Assembly: GCA_046732975.1 (NCBI GenBank)
Contig: JBKPOG010000027.1
Span: 1-17,096 of the forward strand
DNA: 17,096 bases
Source of the DNA: JAMXLO01 sp046732975
GTDB lineage: Bacteria > Pseudomonadota > Alphaproteobacteria > Acetobacterales > Acetobacteraceae
Reading direction: 5' to 3'
How positions within the stretch are numbered: position 1 is the first letter of the stretch; every line of letters begins with the position of its first letter. The notes under the pieces are model-generated. The model was not told the origin of the DNA. It worked only from the letters and a program-made list of their open reading frames with translations, and did no database searches. A program made the translations under genes and the position numbers. Below are positions 7,764 through 14,063 of this stretch, in pieces.

Positions 7764-8783
7764 CTACAGCCCGGTCGTCAGCACCATGCGGAAGCGGGCT
7801 TCGTTGCGCATCATCTTGTCGTAGGCTTCGGCTGCCTGCTCCAATGGCATGGTCTCGATGGTTGGGCGCACGCCGGCAAGTGCGCTAAACGCCAGCGTAT
7901 CCTGCGAATCGATCGAAGCCCCCGAAGCATGGCCGACGACCGAGCGGCTGGCACCGATCAAATCGAAAGCGGAGACCTGTATCGGGTCCATCCCCACGCC
8001 GATAACAATAAGTTTGCCGCGCACCGCGAGACCCGGGATGACCGCACTCATTGCCTTTCCGCTGGTCACGGTCGCCAGGATCGTCTTCGCGCCGCCGAGA
8101 CGCATAAGTTCCGCCGCCACATCCTGCGACTGGCTATCCATATAAATATGGGCGCCGAGTTGGCGCGCCAGCGTTTCCTTGTCGCGGCCCCGGGCAATGG
8201 CGACGGTGCGAAAACCCATCTTCGCGGCGAACTGCACACCAAGATGACCGAGACCGCCGATCCCAAGGATGGCGACGAGATCACCTGCACGGGCTCCGCT
8301 TTCGCGCAATGCGTTGTAGGTGGTGACGCCCGCACACATCAACGGCGCCGCCTCCGCCGGGGGCAGGTCGTCCGGCATTCGCGCCAGCGCATCTGCTGGT
8401 GCCACCATCGCTTCCGCATATCCGCCATCGTAGGTGACGCCGGGAATGCGCAGGTTGCGGCAATCGATGAGATAGCCCCGGCGGCACGGCTCGCATCGGC
8501 CACAATGGCCACCGAACCAGCCAATCCCGACGCGTGTGCCGACCGACCATCCGATGACGCCGCTGCCGACCGCGTCGATCACTCCGGCGATTTCGTGCCC
8601 TGGCACGATCGGATAAGGGACGGTGGGAAGCAGACCTTGTATGGCTATAGAGTCGCTATGGCAGACGCCGCATGCCTGCACTTTGACGCGCACTTCACCG
8701 GATCCCGGTTGCGGCAGGTCCCGTTCCACCATCTCAAAAGGACCATTCTTCCTTGCCACCTGGACCACCCGCACCTTCGGCAT
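7764..8783 (-). CDS. Zinc-dependent alcohol dehydrogenase (MDR family)
   Basis: A 339-residue zinc alcohol dehydrogenase. Catalytic zinc ligands are Cys41 (CGVCHSD), His63-Glu64 (PGHE) and Cys150 (MCAGVTTY). Structural zinc ligands are Cys94, Cys97, Cys100 and Cys108 (CGRCEPC and IDC). The nucleotide loop is GIGGLG (174-179), and the segment after beta-2, IARGRDK, has no acidic residue, which suggests NADP(H). It resembles the cinnamyl-alcohol-dehydrogenase-like and YahK-type aldehyde reductases. AGGAGG 5 bases before ATG 8783 supports strong translation. It converges with the hydroxyacid dehydrogenase pair and is separated by 166 bases from the divergent DUF1330 gene. Its substrate alcohol or aldehyde is unknown. 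Confidence 0.93.
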   Translation of the reverse strand: MPKVRVVQVARKNGPFEMVERDLPQPGSGEVRVKVQACGVCHSDSIAIQGLLPTVPYPIVPGHEIAGVIDAVGSGVIGWSVGTRVGIGWFGGHCGRCEPCRRGYLIDCRNLRIPGVTYDGGYAEAMVAPADALARMPDDLPPAEAAPLMCAGVTTYNALRESGARAGDLVAILGIGGLGHLGVQFAAKMGFRTVAIARGRDKETLARQLGAHIYMDSQSQDVAAELMRLGGAKTILATVTSGKAMSAVIPGLAVRGKLIVIGVGMDPIQVSAFDLIGASRSVVGHASGASIDSQDTLAFSALAGVRPTIETMPLEQAAEAYDKMMRNEARFRMVLTTGL

Positions 8784-8949
8784 TGCAGCCTCCTGTCATG
8801 GATTGAAAGTCACGTTTGCTCCCTGGACCTTTCTACTGCTCAAAATGAATGCACGGTGCTAACTCCCAAGCTGCCACTTACGACAGTGCCTGCACGTCGA
8901 CAACCTGATGCTCGGGGTGCGGGATCGAAACCGAAAGGAGATATCCACT

Positions 8950-9243
8950 ATGCCCAAAGCCTATTGGGTCGCGACGTATCGTTCGGTTAGCAACCCCGAT
9001 GCACTGGCCGCATACGCCAGGCTCAGCGGTCCCGCGATCACTGGAGCCGGCGGCCGCATCCTGGTGCGTGGAACTCCGACTCAGGTCTACGAAATGGGAT
9101 TGAAGCAGCGCACTGTGGTCATCGAGTTCGATAGCGTAGAGCAGGCTCGCGCGGCGCACGACAGCCCAGCTTATCAAGAGGCGTTGCCGTTCTGGCTGGA
9201 GGAGCCGAGCGCGACATTCGGATCGTCGAGGGGGTGTGAATGA
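8950..9243 (+). CDS. DUF1330 domain-containing protein
   Basis: A 97-residue protein of the DUF1330 family, which adopts a ferredoxin-like alpha/beta dimeric barrel. The family pattern is visible in MPKAYWVATYRSVSNPDAL at the start, ITGAGGRILVRG in the middle, and VVIEFDSVEQARAAHDSPAYQ (56-76). No biochemical role is firmly known for the family. I chose ATG 8950 because AGGAG lies 9 bases upstream; a reading from 8908 would add 14 charged residues not typical of the family. It stands alone: the alcohol dehydrogenase diverges upstream and 252 bases separate it from the next gene. Confidence 0.88.
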   Translation: MPKAYWVATYRSVSNPDALAAYARLSGPAITGAGGRILVRGTPTQVYEMGLKQRTVVIEFDSVEQARAAHDSPAYQEALPFWLEEPSATFGSSRGCE

Positions 9244-9323
9244 TGCCGCTACGGCGTAACGGCTCCTTCGACAAGGATGCTTGATACTCGTGTCACACCG
9301 CAGCAAAGCCAAGTATCACAAAA

Positions 9324-9348
9324 TTCACTGCCAACCCCGGTGAGTGAA
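9324..9348. repeat. Inverted repeat, possible operator
   Basis: Perfect 6-base arms TTCACT and AGTGAA are separated by 13 bases in the noncoding gap between the DUF1330 and solute-binding protein genes, about 57 bases upstream of a putative sigma-70 promoter. The shape suits a dimeric regulator, but 6-base arms can arise by chance and no regulator gene is adjacent. The rest of this 252-base gap shows no gene. Confidence 0.2.
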
Positions 9349-9404
9349 TCTCATCGGGTCAGCCTATTATTACCTAAAGGCAAAATTCGCCGCGGTCGAT
9401 GCAC

Positions 9405-9433
9405 TTGCCCGACTGATGGCCGTATCCTATCAA
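9405..9433 (+). promoter_or_regulatory. Putative sigma-70-like promoter of the solute-binding protein gene
   Basis: TTGCCC (9405-9410) and TATCAA (9428-9433) are spaced 17 bases apart, an acceptable though imperfect sigma-70 match. Initiation would be near 9440, giving a leader of about 55 bases that contains the hairpin at 9453-9475. This is prediction from consensus only. Confidence 0.3.
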
Positions 9434-9452
9434 AAGAAACAAGGCACACACG

Positions 9453-9475
9453 ACCGGCGTCAAAGGGACGCCGGT
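9453..9475 (+). promoter_or_regulatory. Leader hairpin ahead of the solute-binding protein gene
   Basis: A perfect 9-bp stem (ACCGGCGTC and GACGCCGGT) with loop AAAGG ends 20 bases before the start at 9496 and 5 bases before the GGGAG ribosome site. No T-tract follows, so it is not a standard intrinsic terminator. It could stabilise the messenger 5' end or be a protein-binding site; function is inferred only from position. Confidence 0.4.
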
Positions 9476-9495
9476 AATTCCGGGAGAAGACGAGT

Positions 9496-10878
9496 ATGAT
9501 GAACGTTGGCCGGCGCCCACTATTCCGTGGCGCCTTGGGCGCGGCAGCTGGGATGTTGGCGCGGCCTTATATTGCCAAGGCGCAGGCGAAGACAGCGGTG
9601 GTCTGGCAGAATCAAGGCTTCGTCCGCCATGAGGACGAGGCGTTCAAGAAGACCGTCGCCGATTATGAGAAGGCCAGCGGCAATAAGGTCGAACTCAGTG
9701 TCATGCCATTCATGGCGCTGAACCAGAAGGCGGTGTCGGCGCTGACCACTGGTGACGTGCCTGATCTGATATTCTTCGATGCGCCGTCAGCCATCCTGCC
9801 GCAGAACGCCTGGGACGATAAGCTCGTCGATGTCAGCGACGTGGTCGAGCCGCACAAGTCGCAGATGTCCGAAAGCGCACTGCTCAACTCGACCTTCTAC
9901 AACAAGGTGACGAAGGCGCGCAGCTTTTACCTGGTACCGATCAAGCAGGGAGCGACTCCCTTCCATTATTGGAATGATCTGGTTGAGAAGGCTGGGTTCA
10001 AGGCGTCGGATATGCCCAACACCTGGAATGGCGTCTGGGAGTTCTTCAAGCCGGTGCAGACGGAGTTGCGCAAGAAGGGAATGCGCAAGATGTACGGTTG
10101 CGGTCTGCAGATCACCACGGTTGGTCCGAATGACGGCAACAATCTGTTCGCACATTTCCTGATCGCCAACGGCGGCAAGGACATCGTGACCCCCGATGGC
10201 AAGCTGCACACGGATGATCCGCAGGTGCGCGAGGCCGCGATCAAGTCAGTCGAATTCATGACTGGCCTCTACAAGGATGGGTTTGTACCGCCGGAGGCGC
10301 TGAGCTGGAACGATGCCGACGACAACAATGGGTATCACGAGAAGCTGTTTGTGATGGACTTTGACGGCACGCTGTCCCCCGAGCTGGCATCGATCAGCCC
10401 CGAGAAGGAATGCAACGAGCAGATGCGCGTGCGGCCCCTGCCGCTGATGAACGACGGCAAGACCCAAATGCCCTGCCAGGTCGGCGCCGGCGGCGGGTTC
10501 GTGCCCAAGGGCGCAAAGAACGTAGAGGTTGCCAAGGACTTTATGCGCTTCTTTGTTCAGCCGCAGGTTATGAACGAGAACCTGAAGAGCGGCCTGGGTC
10601 GTTGGTTCCCCAGCATTCCGCAGGTCGCGAAGGACGATCCCTGGTGGTTGGATGACTCGAAGGATCCGCACCGGAAGCCGTATATAACCGAAGGTGTGCT
10701 GCAGCCGACCATCGCCGCCTGGTACGGCTTCAATCCCGCATGGGGGTTGTCCAATGCCGAGCAGCTCTGGGGGCGCGCCCATGCCGATGTTATCAAGAGC
10801 GGCGCGAAACCGGCCGACGCGGTTGACGCGGCGTTCAGGCGTTTCGAGGAGATCTTCGCCAAGGTTTCTTTCAGCTGA
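9496..10878 (+). CDS. ABC transporter extracellular solute-binding protein (family 1), orphan
   Basis: A 460-residue periplasmic binding protein of the extracellular solute-binding family 1 (sugar/glycerol-phosphate-like). The N-terminus has a twin-arginine motif (GRRPLFRG, 5-12), a hydrophobic stretch and probable cleavage after AKAQA (about 27-31), so it is likely exported folded by Tat. The mature part begins KTAVVWQNQGF and contains the family stretch GDVPDLIFFDAP. The C-terminal region is rich in aromatic residues (DPWWLDD, AAWYGFNPAWG), which could line a ligand pocket. GGGAG precedes ATG 9496 by 9 bases; ATG 9499 is an alternative. No permease or ATPase gene lies beside it: the flanks are DUF1330 and a convergent anti-sigma gene 15 bases away. 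The ligand is unknown. Confidence 0.9.
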   Translation: MMNVGRRPLFRGALGAAAGMLARPYIAKAQAKTAVVWQNQGFVRHEDEAFKKTVADYEKASGNKVELSVMPFMALNQKAVSALTTGDVPDLIFFDAPSAILPQNAWDDKLVDVSDVVEPHKSQMSESALLNSTFYNKVTKARSFYLVPIKQGATPFHYWNDLVEKAGFKASDMPNTWNGVWEFFKPVQTELRKKGMRKMYGCGLQITTVGPNDGNNLFAHFLIANGGKDIVTPDGKLHTDDPQVREAAIKSVEFMTGLYKDGFVPPEALSWNDADDNNGYHEKLFVMDFDGTLSPELASISPEKECNEQMRVRPLPLMNDGKTQMPCQVGAGGGFVPKGAKNVEVAKDFMRFFVQPQVMNENLKSGLGRWFPSIPQVAKDDPWWLDDSKDPHRKPYITEGVLQPTIAAWYGFNPAWGLSNAEQLWGRAHADVIKSGAKPADAVDAAFRRFEEIFAKVSFS

Positions 10879-10893
10879 AGGCTCTTGGCCGGA

Positions 10894-11652
10894 TTATCGT
10901 GCGACCAGCCTGGCGAACTGCGCCAGCTGGTCCGCCTCGACATCCGATACCGCGTAATACCGGATGCCGTCCTGCCGCCAGGTGACGATGTTGAAGCCCT
11001 GCCGCGTCTCATCCCGGAACGGCTCGTTCGCCCCCGGAGAAGCCCACGCAAACAGGTTGATGACGTGCTTGGCGCGCTGATAGACCACCGCGGCCGCCGA
11101 ATGCCCATCGATGTAGTCGAGCCGTCCCCCGATCAGCGGAAACCCGTCCTCCTTCAGATCACGCACCGGCGGCGACACGTCGAGCCGCGCCGACAACCAC
11201 GGCTTCACCGTGTGCTGGTCACTGGTCTGCACATCGGTGAGATGTTCGGCCTGCATGGAACGAATGTGGCTGTCGATCACGTCCGTGGTCTGGTCGCTCT
11301 GCCCACCTATCACCGCGACGGTGAGCGCCACCCCCGCCAGCGCACCGGCAAGACCCGTTCCGGCCAGGCTGAATGCCGGCACGGGAAACCAGCGGCGCAG
11401 ACCTGTTCCGGCGATGACCGGAGGCGGAGCTTCGCGCGGCAGCGCGGCGCCGATACGCGCCGCCAAGCCTGGGGGCGCGCGGTGATAGGGCAACTTGGTG
11501 CGTAACGCGGCCTGCATGGCACGCAACTCCTCAACCCTGGCCGCGCAGGCTCCGCAACCGGCAATATGACGGTGAACGCGCAGCCGTGCGATCGGACCCA
11601 GAGCGCTGTCGATCAGCGCCGACAGCAGCGTGGCGGCGCGCTCACATTCCAT
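10894..11652 (-). CDS. Membrane anti-sigma factor with zinc-finger (ZAS/zf-HC2) domain, RsiW-like
   Basis: A 252-residue single-pass membrane protein. The cytoplasmic zinc anti-sigma domain has Cys3, His29-x3-Cys33-x2-Cys36 (HIAGCGAC). One membrane helix spans about 92-117. The roughly 135-residue periplasmic domain contains the conserved-looking stretches GGRLDYIDGHSAAAVVYQ, HVINLFAW and YYAVSDVEADQLAQF seen in RsiW-like (COG5662) transmembrane regulators. It should hold the neighbouring ECF sigma factor inactive until a periplasmic signal arrives. Its ATG overlaps the sigma gene's last 11 bases (ATGGAATGTGA), so translation is coupled. It converges on the solute-binding protein gene. Confidence 0.92.
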   Translation of the reverse strand: MECERAATLLSALIDSALGPIARLRVHRHIAGCGACAARVEELRAMQAALRTKLPYHRAPPGLAARIGAALPREAPPPVIAGTGLRRWFPVPAFSLAGTGLAGALAGVALTVAVIGGQSDQTTDVIDSHIRSMQAEHLTDVQTSDQHTVKPWLSARLDVSPPVRDLKEDGFPLIGGRLDYIDGHSAAAVVYQRAKHVINLFAWASPGANEPFRDETRQGFNIVTWRQDGIRYYAVSDVEADQLAQFARLVAR

Positions 11653-12214
11653 GCGCGGCCTCCGTCTCCTCCTGGCGCAGCCACAACTTGCGCAGGCTGA
11701 GCCGCGCCCGTGACAATCGCGACATCACGGTGCCGATCGGCACGCGAGTGATCTCGGCAATTTCCTTGTAGGAGAGGTCTTCGACCTCCCGCAACAGCAG
11801 AACCTCGCGGTACTCGGCGGGCAGCTGCTCCATCAGCCGGCTCAACATCTGGCTGTCTACGTTCTCGAGCAGCAGCGACTCCGGATCGCGCGGGGCTTCG
11901 CCCCACATCGTAGCGTGGCTTTCCGTCCGATCGGCAACCGGCGTATCGGGCACGAACACCATGCGTCCGGAGCGGTTCTCCTTCACCCAGGTCATGAAGG
12001 CGTTGCGCACAATCGTCAGCAGCCACACGCGGAAGTTCCCTCCGTGATACGCGTCGAAATAGCGGTAGGCGCGCAGGTAAGCCTCCTGCACCACGTCCTC
12101 GGCATCGGCCGTGTTGCCCGCCAGCCAGCGGGCCAGGTTATAGGCGGCATCGAGGTGCGGCAGGGCCAGCAGCTCGAAGCGTCGGCGACGGTCGTCCTGG
12201 GGCAAGGCCTTCAT
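11642..12214 (-). CDS. ECF-type RNA polymerase sigma factor
   Basis: A 190-residue ECF sigma factor. Region 2 (about 15-85) includes ALPHLDAAYNLARWL, the DAEDVVQEAYLRAYRYF promoter-melting segment and GGNFRVWLLTIVRN. Region 4 (about 125-180) includes LPAEYREVLLLREVEDLSYKEIA and the recognition helix region IGTVMSRLSRAR. It would direct RNA polymerase to a small stress regulon. I prefer ATG 12214 because family members start just before the RRRRFELL segment and because a promoter-like element lies at 12243-12266. A TTG at 12271 with AAAGG 7 bases upstream would add 19 residues and is the main alternative. The anti-sigma gene overlaps its end by 11 bases. Confidence 0.93.
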   Translation of the reverse strand: MKALPQDDRRRRFELLALPHLDAAYNLARWLAGNTADAEDVVQEAYLRAYRYFDAYHGGNFRVWLLTIVRNAFMTWVKENRSGRMVFVPDTPVADRTESHATMWGEAPRDPESLLLENVDSQMLSRLMEQLPAEYREVLLLREVEDLSYKEIAEITRVPIGTVMSRLSRARLSLRKLWLRQEETEAAHGM

Positions 12215-12242
12215 CCTGATTACGGGCTGCCGCGTCCAAGAC

Positions 12243-12266
12243 CCGGCGCAGCCGGATCCTATTCCC
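12243..12266 (-). promoter_or_regulatory. Putative autoregulated ECF promoter of the sigma gene
   Basis: Read on the minus strand, GGGAATA (12266-12260) is followed after exactly 16 bases by GGTCTT (12243-12238). The same GGGAATA-N16-GGT layout is found before the divergent phosphoesterase gene (12675-12703). GGAA-type -35 elements are characteristic of ECF sigma factors, and such factors usually drive their own operon. Initiation near 12231 would give a leader of about 17 bases before ATG 12214. If translation starts at TTG 12271, this element would be inside the gene instead. Confidence 0.5.
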
Positions 12267-12360
12267 GTCAACTCTCAGCCTTTCTCCGTTCGCGCGGTGG
12301 CTGCAATGCCCCGCAGGGCGGGGGCCACCCCGATCCAGCTCAATGCCCGAGCCGCAACCG

Positions 12361-12573
12361 CTATTCGGAGCCGTGTCTGCGACGCCGGTCCTGGAGGTGA
12401 TCACGAGCAGCTTGCAGGGTCTGCTTCAGCGTCTCCAACACCAGGCGCGCCTTGGCCACCAACTCGTAGGGGTCATTGCGCCGCTCCATCTCGGTCAGCC
12501 GGTGCACTTGTTCGGCGACGCGATTCTCATCCTCACGGATGTGGCGCTCAGATTGTTCGATCGGGTCTTCCAT
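12361..12573 (-). CDS. Small highly charged helical protein (70 residues), function unknown
   Basis: A 70-residue protein beginning MEDPIEQSERHIRE and ending in QDRRRRHGSE. It is almost entirely charged and amphipathic, with heptad-like Leu/Val spacing across LTEMERRNDPYELVAKARLVLETL, so it is probably a helical hairpin or short coiled coil in the cytoplasm. GGAG lies 8 bases before ATG 12573, which supports this start; a longer reading to 12900 would run through the divergent promoter and into the phosphoesterase gene. Similar small helical proteins are frequent hypothetical genes in alphaproteobacteria (from memory, not checked). It sits between the sigma gene and the phosphoesterase, reading toward the sigma gene, and ends about 150 bases before it. 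Confidence 0.7.
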   Translation of the reverse strand: MEDPIEQSERHIREDENRVAEQVHRLTEMERRNDPYELVAKARLVLETLKQTLQAARDHLQDRRRRHGSE

Positions 12574-12598
12574 CGCGCAAGCTCCGTCACGATGCGAA

Positions 12599-12627
12599 GC
12601 AAACGGTAGAGCGGCCTCCCGGTTTGC
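12599..12627. repeat. Inverted repeat in divergent spacer
   Basis: Arms GCAAAC (12599-12604) and GTTTGC (12622-12627), extended by imperfect CCGG pairing, lie just upstream of the small helical protein gene and about 50 bases from the putative ECF promoter of the phosphoesterase operon. It might be an operator or a weak leader hairpin; chance cannot be excluded. Confidence 0.2.
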
Positions 12628-12674
12628 TGGGGTAACAAGCGCGCGCCCATTTGCCACCGCCTCCGATTGGTCCA

Positions 12675-12703
12675 GGGAATAACCAAGCGGCTCCCCTGGT
12701 AAG
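12675..12703 (+). promoter_or_regulatory. Putative ECF-sigma promoter of the phosphoesterase-cupredoxin operon
   Basis: GGGAATA (12675-12681), a 16-base spacer, then GGTAAG (12698-12703). This repeats the GGGAATA-N16-GGT arrangement seen before the sigma gene, with the same spacing. Initiation would be near 12710, about 22 bases ahead of ATG 12733, leaving room for the ribosome site GGGAG at 12718-12722. The match between the two divergent promoters is the evidence; sigma specificity is inferred. Confidence 0.55.
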
Positions 12704-12732
12704 GCAGGCACAGCATAGGGAGAGCCCATCCG

Positions 12733-13653
12733 ATGATCATCGACCCCACCCTGCAGCGCCGCGGTTTCCTGAAGTGCATGACCTGGGCAGGCACCGCTAT
12801 GGTCTGGACCGTCGCCGGAGGCGTGCCACGTTCGCAGATCCTTGGGACGGCCGAGGCCGCGACCAACGAATTCACCTTTGTGCAGATCAGCGACAGCCAC
12901 CTGGGCTTCGACAAGGCCGCCAACCCCGACGTGACCGCGACCCTAAAAGAGGCGCTGGACGATGTCGGCAAGCTGAAACAGATGCCGGCATTCATGATCC
13001 ACACCGGCGACATAACCCACCTGTCGAAGCCGGCCCAGTTTGACACAGCGGCGCAACTCTGCGGCGCGACCAAACTGACGATGCACACGGTGCCAGGCGA
13101 GCACGATATCCTGGAGGAGGAAGGGAAGAGCTATCTGAACCGGTTCGGCAAAGGCGCCAAGGGCGATGGCTGGTACAGCTTCGATGCCAACGGCGTCCAC
13201 TTCATTGGCCTGGTGAACGTCGTGAACCTGCAGGGCAACGGGCTGGGCAATCTCGGTCACGATCAGCTCGAATGGCTGGAGGACGACGTGAAGCAGCTCT
13301 CGGCCAGCACGCCGATCGTGGTGTTCGCGCATGTACCGCTGTGGATTGTGTATCAGGACTGGGGTTGGGGCACTGCCGATGGTGCGCAGGCGCTGTCATA
13401 CCTGAAGAAGTTCGGCTCGGTTACGGTACTGAACGGCCACATCCACCAGGTGATGCAGAAGGTGGAAGGCAACGTCTCCTTTCACACCGCGCGCTCCACC
13501 GCCTTTCCACAGCCGGCACCGGGAGCCGCAAAAAGCCCCGGGCCGATGGTGGTTCCGGCTGGTGAGCTAAAGCGCTACCTGGGCATCGCCAACGTCAACC
13601 TGGTGTCGGCCAAGTCGCCGCTCGCCATCGTCGATTCGCCGCTCGCCAGCTGA
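12733..13653 (+). CDS. Tat-exported metallophosphoesterase (calcineurin-like)
   Basis: A 306-residue calcineurin-like phosphoesterase. The N-terminus carries a twin-arginine signal (QRRGFLKCM, 8-16), so it is exported folded. Metal-binding motifs are Asp54-x-His56 (ISDSHLG), Asp93 (HTGDITH), His124-Asp125 (PGEHD), His200 (FAHVPLW) and GHIH (His236, His238). At the third motif the usual Gly-Asn-His-Asp reads Gly-Glu-His-Asp, so Glu123 replaces a normal metal ligand. It would act on phosphate esters in the periplasm; the substrate is unknown. It is followed after 10 bases by the cupredoxin gene, and the preceding element matches the sigma gene's promoter, placing it in the putative regulon. Confidence 0.92.
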   Translation: MIIDPTLQRRGFLKCMTWAGTAMVWTVAGGVPRSQILGTAEAATNEFTFVQISDSHLGFDKAANPDVTATLKEALDDVGKLKQMPAFMIHTGDITHLSKPAQFDTAAQLCGATKLTMHTVPGEHDILEEEGKSYLNRFGKGAKGDGWYSFDANGVHFIGLVNVVNLQGNGLGNLGHDQLEWLEDDVKQLSASTPIVVFAHVPLWIVYQDWGWGTADGAQALSYLKKFGSVTVLNGHIHQVMQKVEGNVSFHTARSTAFPQPAPGAAKSPGPMVVPAGELKRYLGIANVNLVSAKSPLAIVDSPLAS

Positions 13654-13663
13654 AGGACGCGTC

Positions 13664-14020
13664 ATGCACGGAACGTTGGAGCCGGGCGACATCGCCCGGC
13701 GCCAGGTGCTGCGCCGCGTCCTGGGCGCCGGCGCGCTGGTCGCGATCCTCGGCAAAGTCGCGCATGCCGCAGCGACCGAGATTGTCATCGACAACTTCAC
13801 CTTTGCGCCGACGCCTTTGAAGGTAAAGGTCGGCACCTCAGTCACATGGGTTAATCACGACGACATCCCACACAGCATTGTCTGCCCCGACCTGAAGGTG
13901 AAGTCGCATCCGTTGGATACCGACGACAGCTTTGCGTACAAGTTCCAGCAGGCCGGAACATACGATTACATTTGCGGGCTCCACCCGCACATGCATGGCC
14001 AGGTGGTGGTCGAGACATAA
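13664..14020 (+). CDS. Tat-exported cupredoxin (type-I blue copper protein, amicyanin/plastocyanin-like)
   Basis: A 118-residue exported copper protein. A twin-arginine-like signal (ARRQVLRRVLGAG, 11-23) with a hydrophobic core probably ends after KVAHA (about 31-35). The mature part, roughly 83 residues, is a minimal cupredoxin fold with the full type-I copper set: His70 (IPHSIV), Cys104, His107 and Met110 in CGLHPHM. The C-x2-H-x2-M spacing matches amicyanin and pseudoazurin-like proteins. It probably shuttles electrons or binds copper in the periplasm. AGGA lies 6 bases before ATG 13664, and the phosphoesterase stop is 10 bases upstream, so they form one operon. A strong hairpin follows immediately. 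Confidence 0.93.
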   Translation: MHGTLEPGDIARRQVLRRVLGAGALVAILGKVAHAAATEIVIDNFTFAPTPLKVKVGTSVTWVNHDDIPHSIVCPDLKVKSHPLDTDDSFAYKFQQAGTYDYICGLHPHMHGQVVVET

Positions 14021-14023
14021 TCT

Positions 14024-14061
14024 GGGGCTGGCGCGCGCGACGGCTAGCGCGCGCCAGCCCC
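14024..14061. terminator. Strong bidirectional hairpin between convergent genes
   Basis: A perfect 15-bp GC-rich stem (14024-14038 pairing with 14047-14061, arm GGGGCTGGCGCGCGC) with loop GACGGCTA. It starts 3 bases after the cupredoxin stop and ends 2 bases before the convergent calpain-like gene's stop, so it can serve both. Neither strand has a T-tract after the stem, so termination would be hairpin-assisted or the element may act as a 3'-end stabiliser. Confidence 0.7.
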
Positions 14062-14063
14062 GG

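Noticed and set aside
12214..12271. TTG start giving the sigma factor 19 extra residues
   Set aside because: Kept as an alternative only: it has a fair ribosome site, but family members begin near the ATG and the promoter-like element would fall inside the gene.
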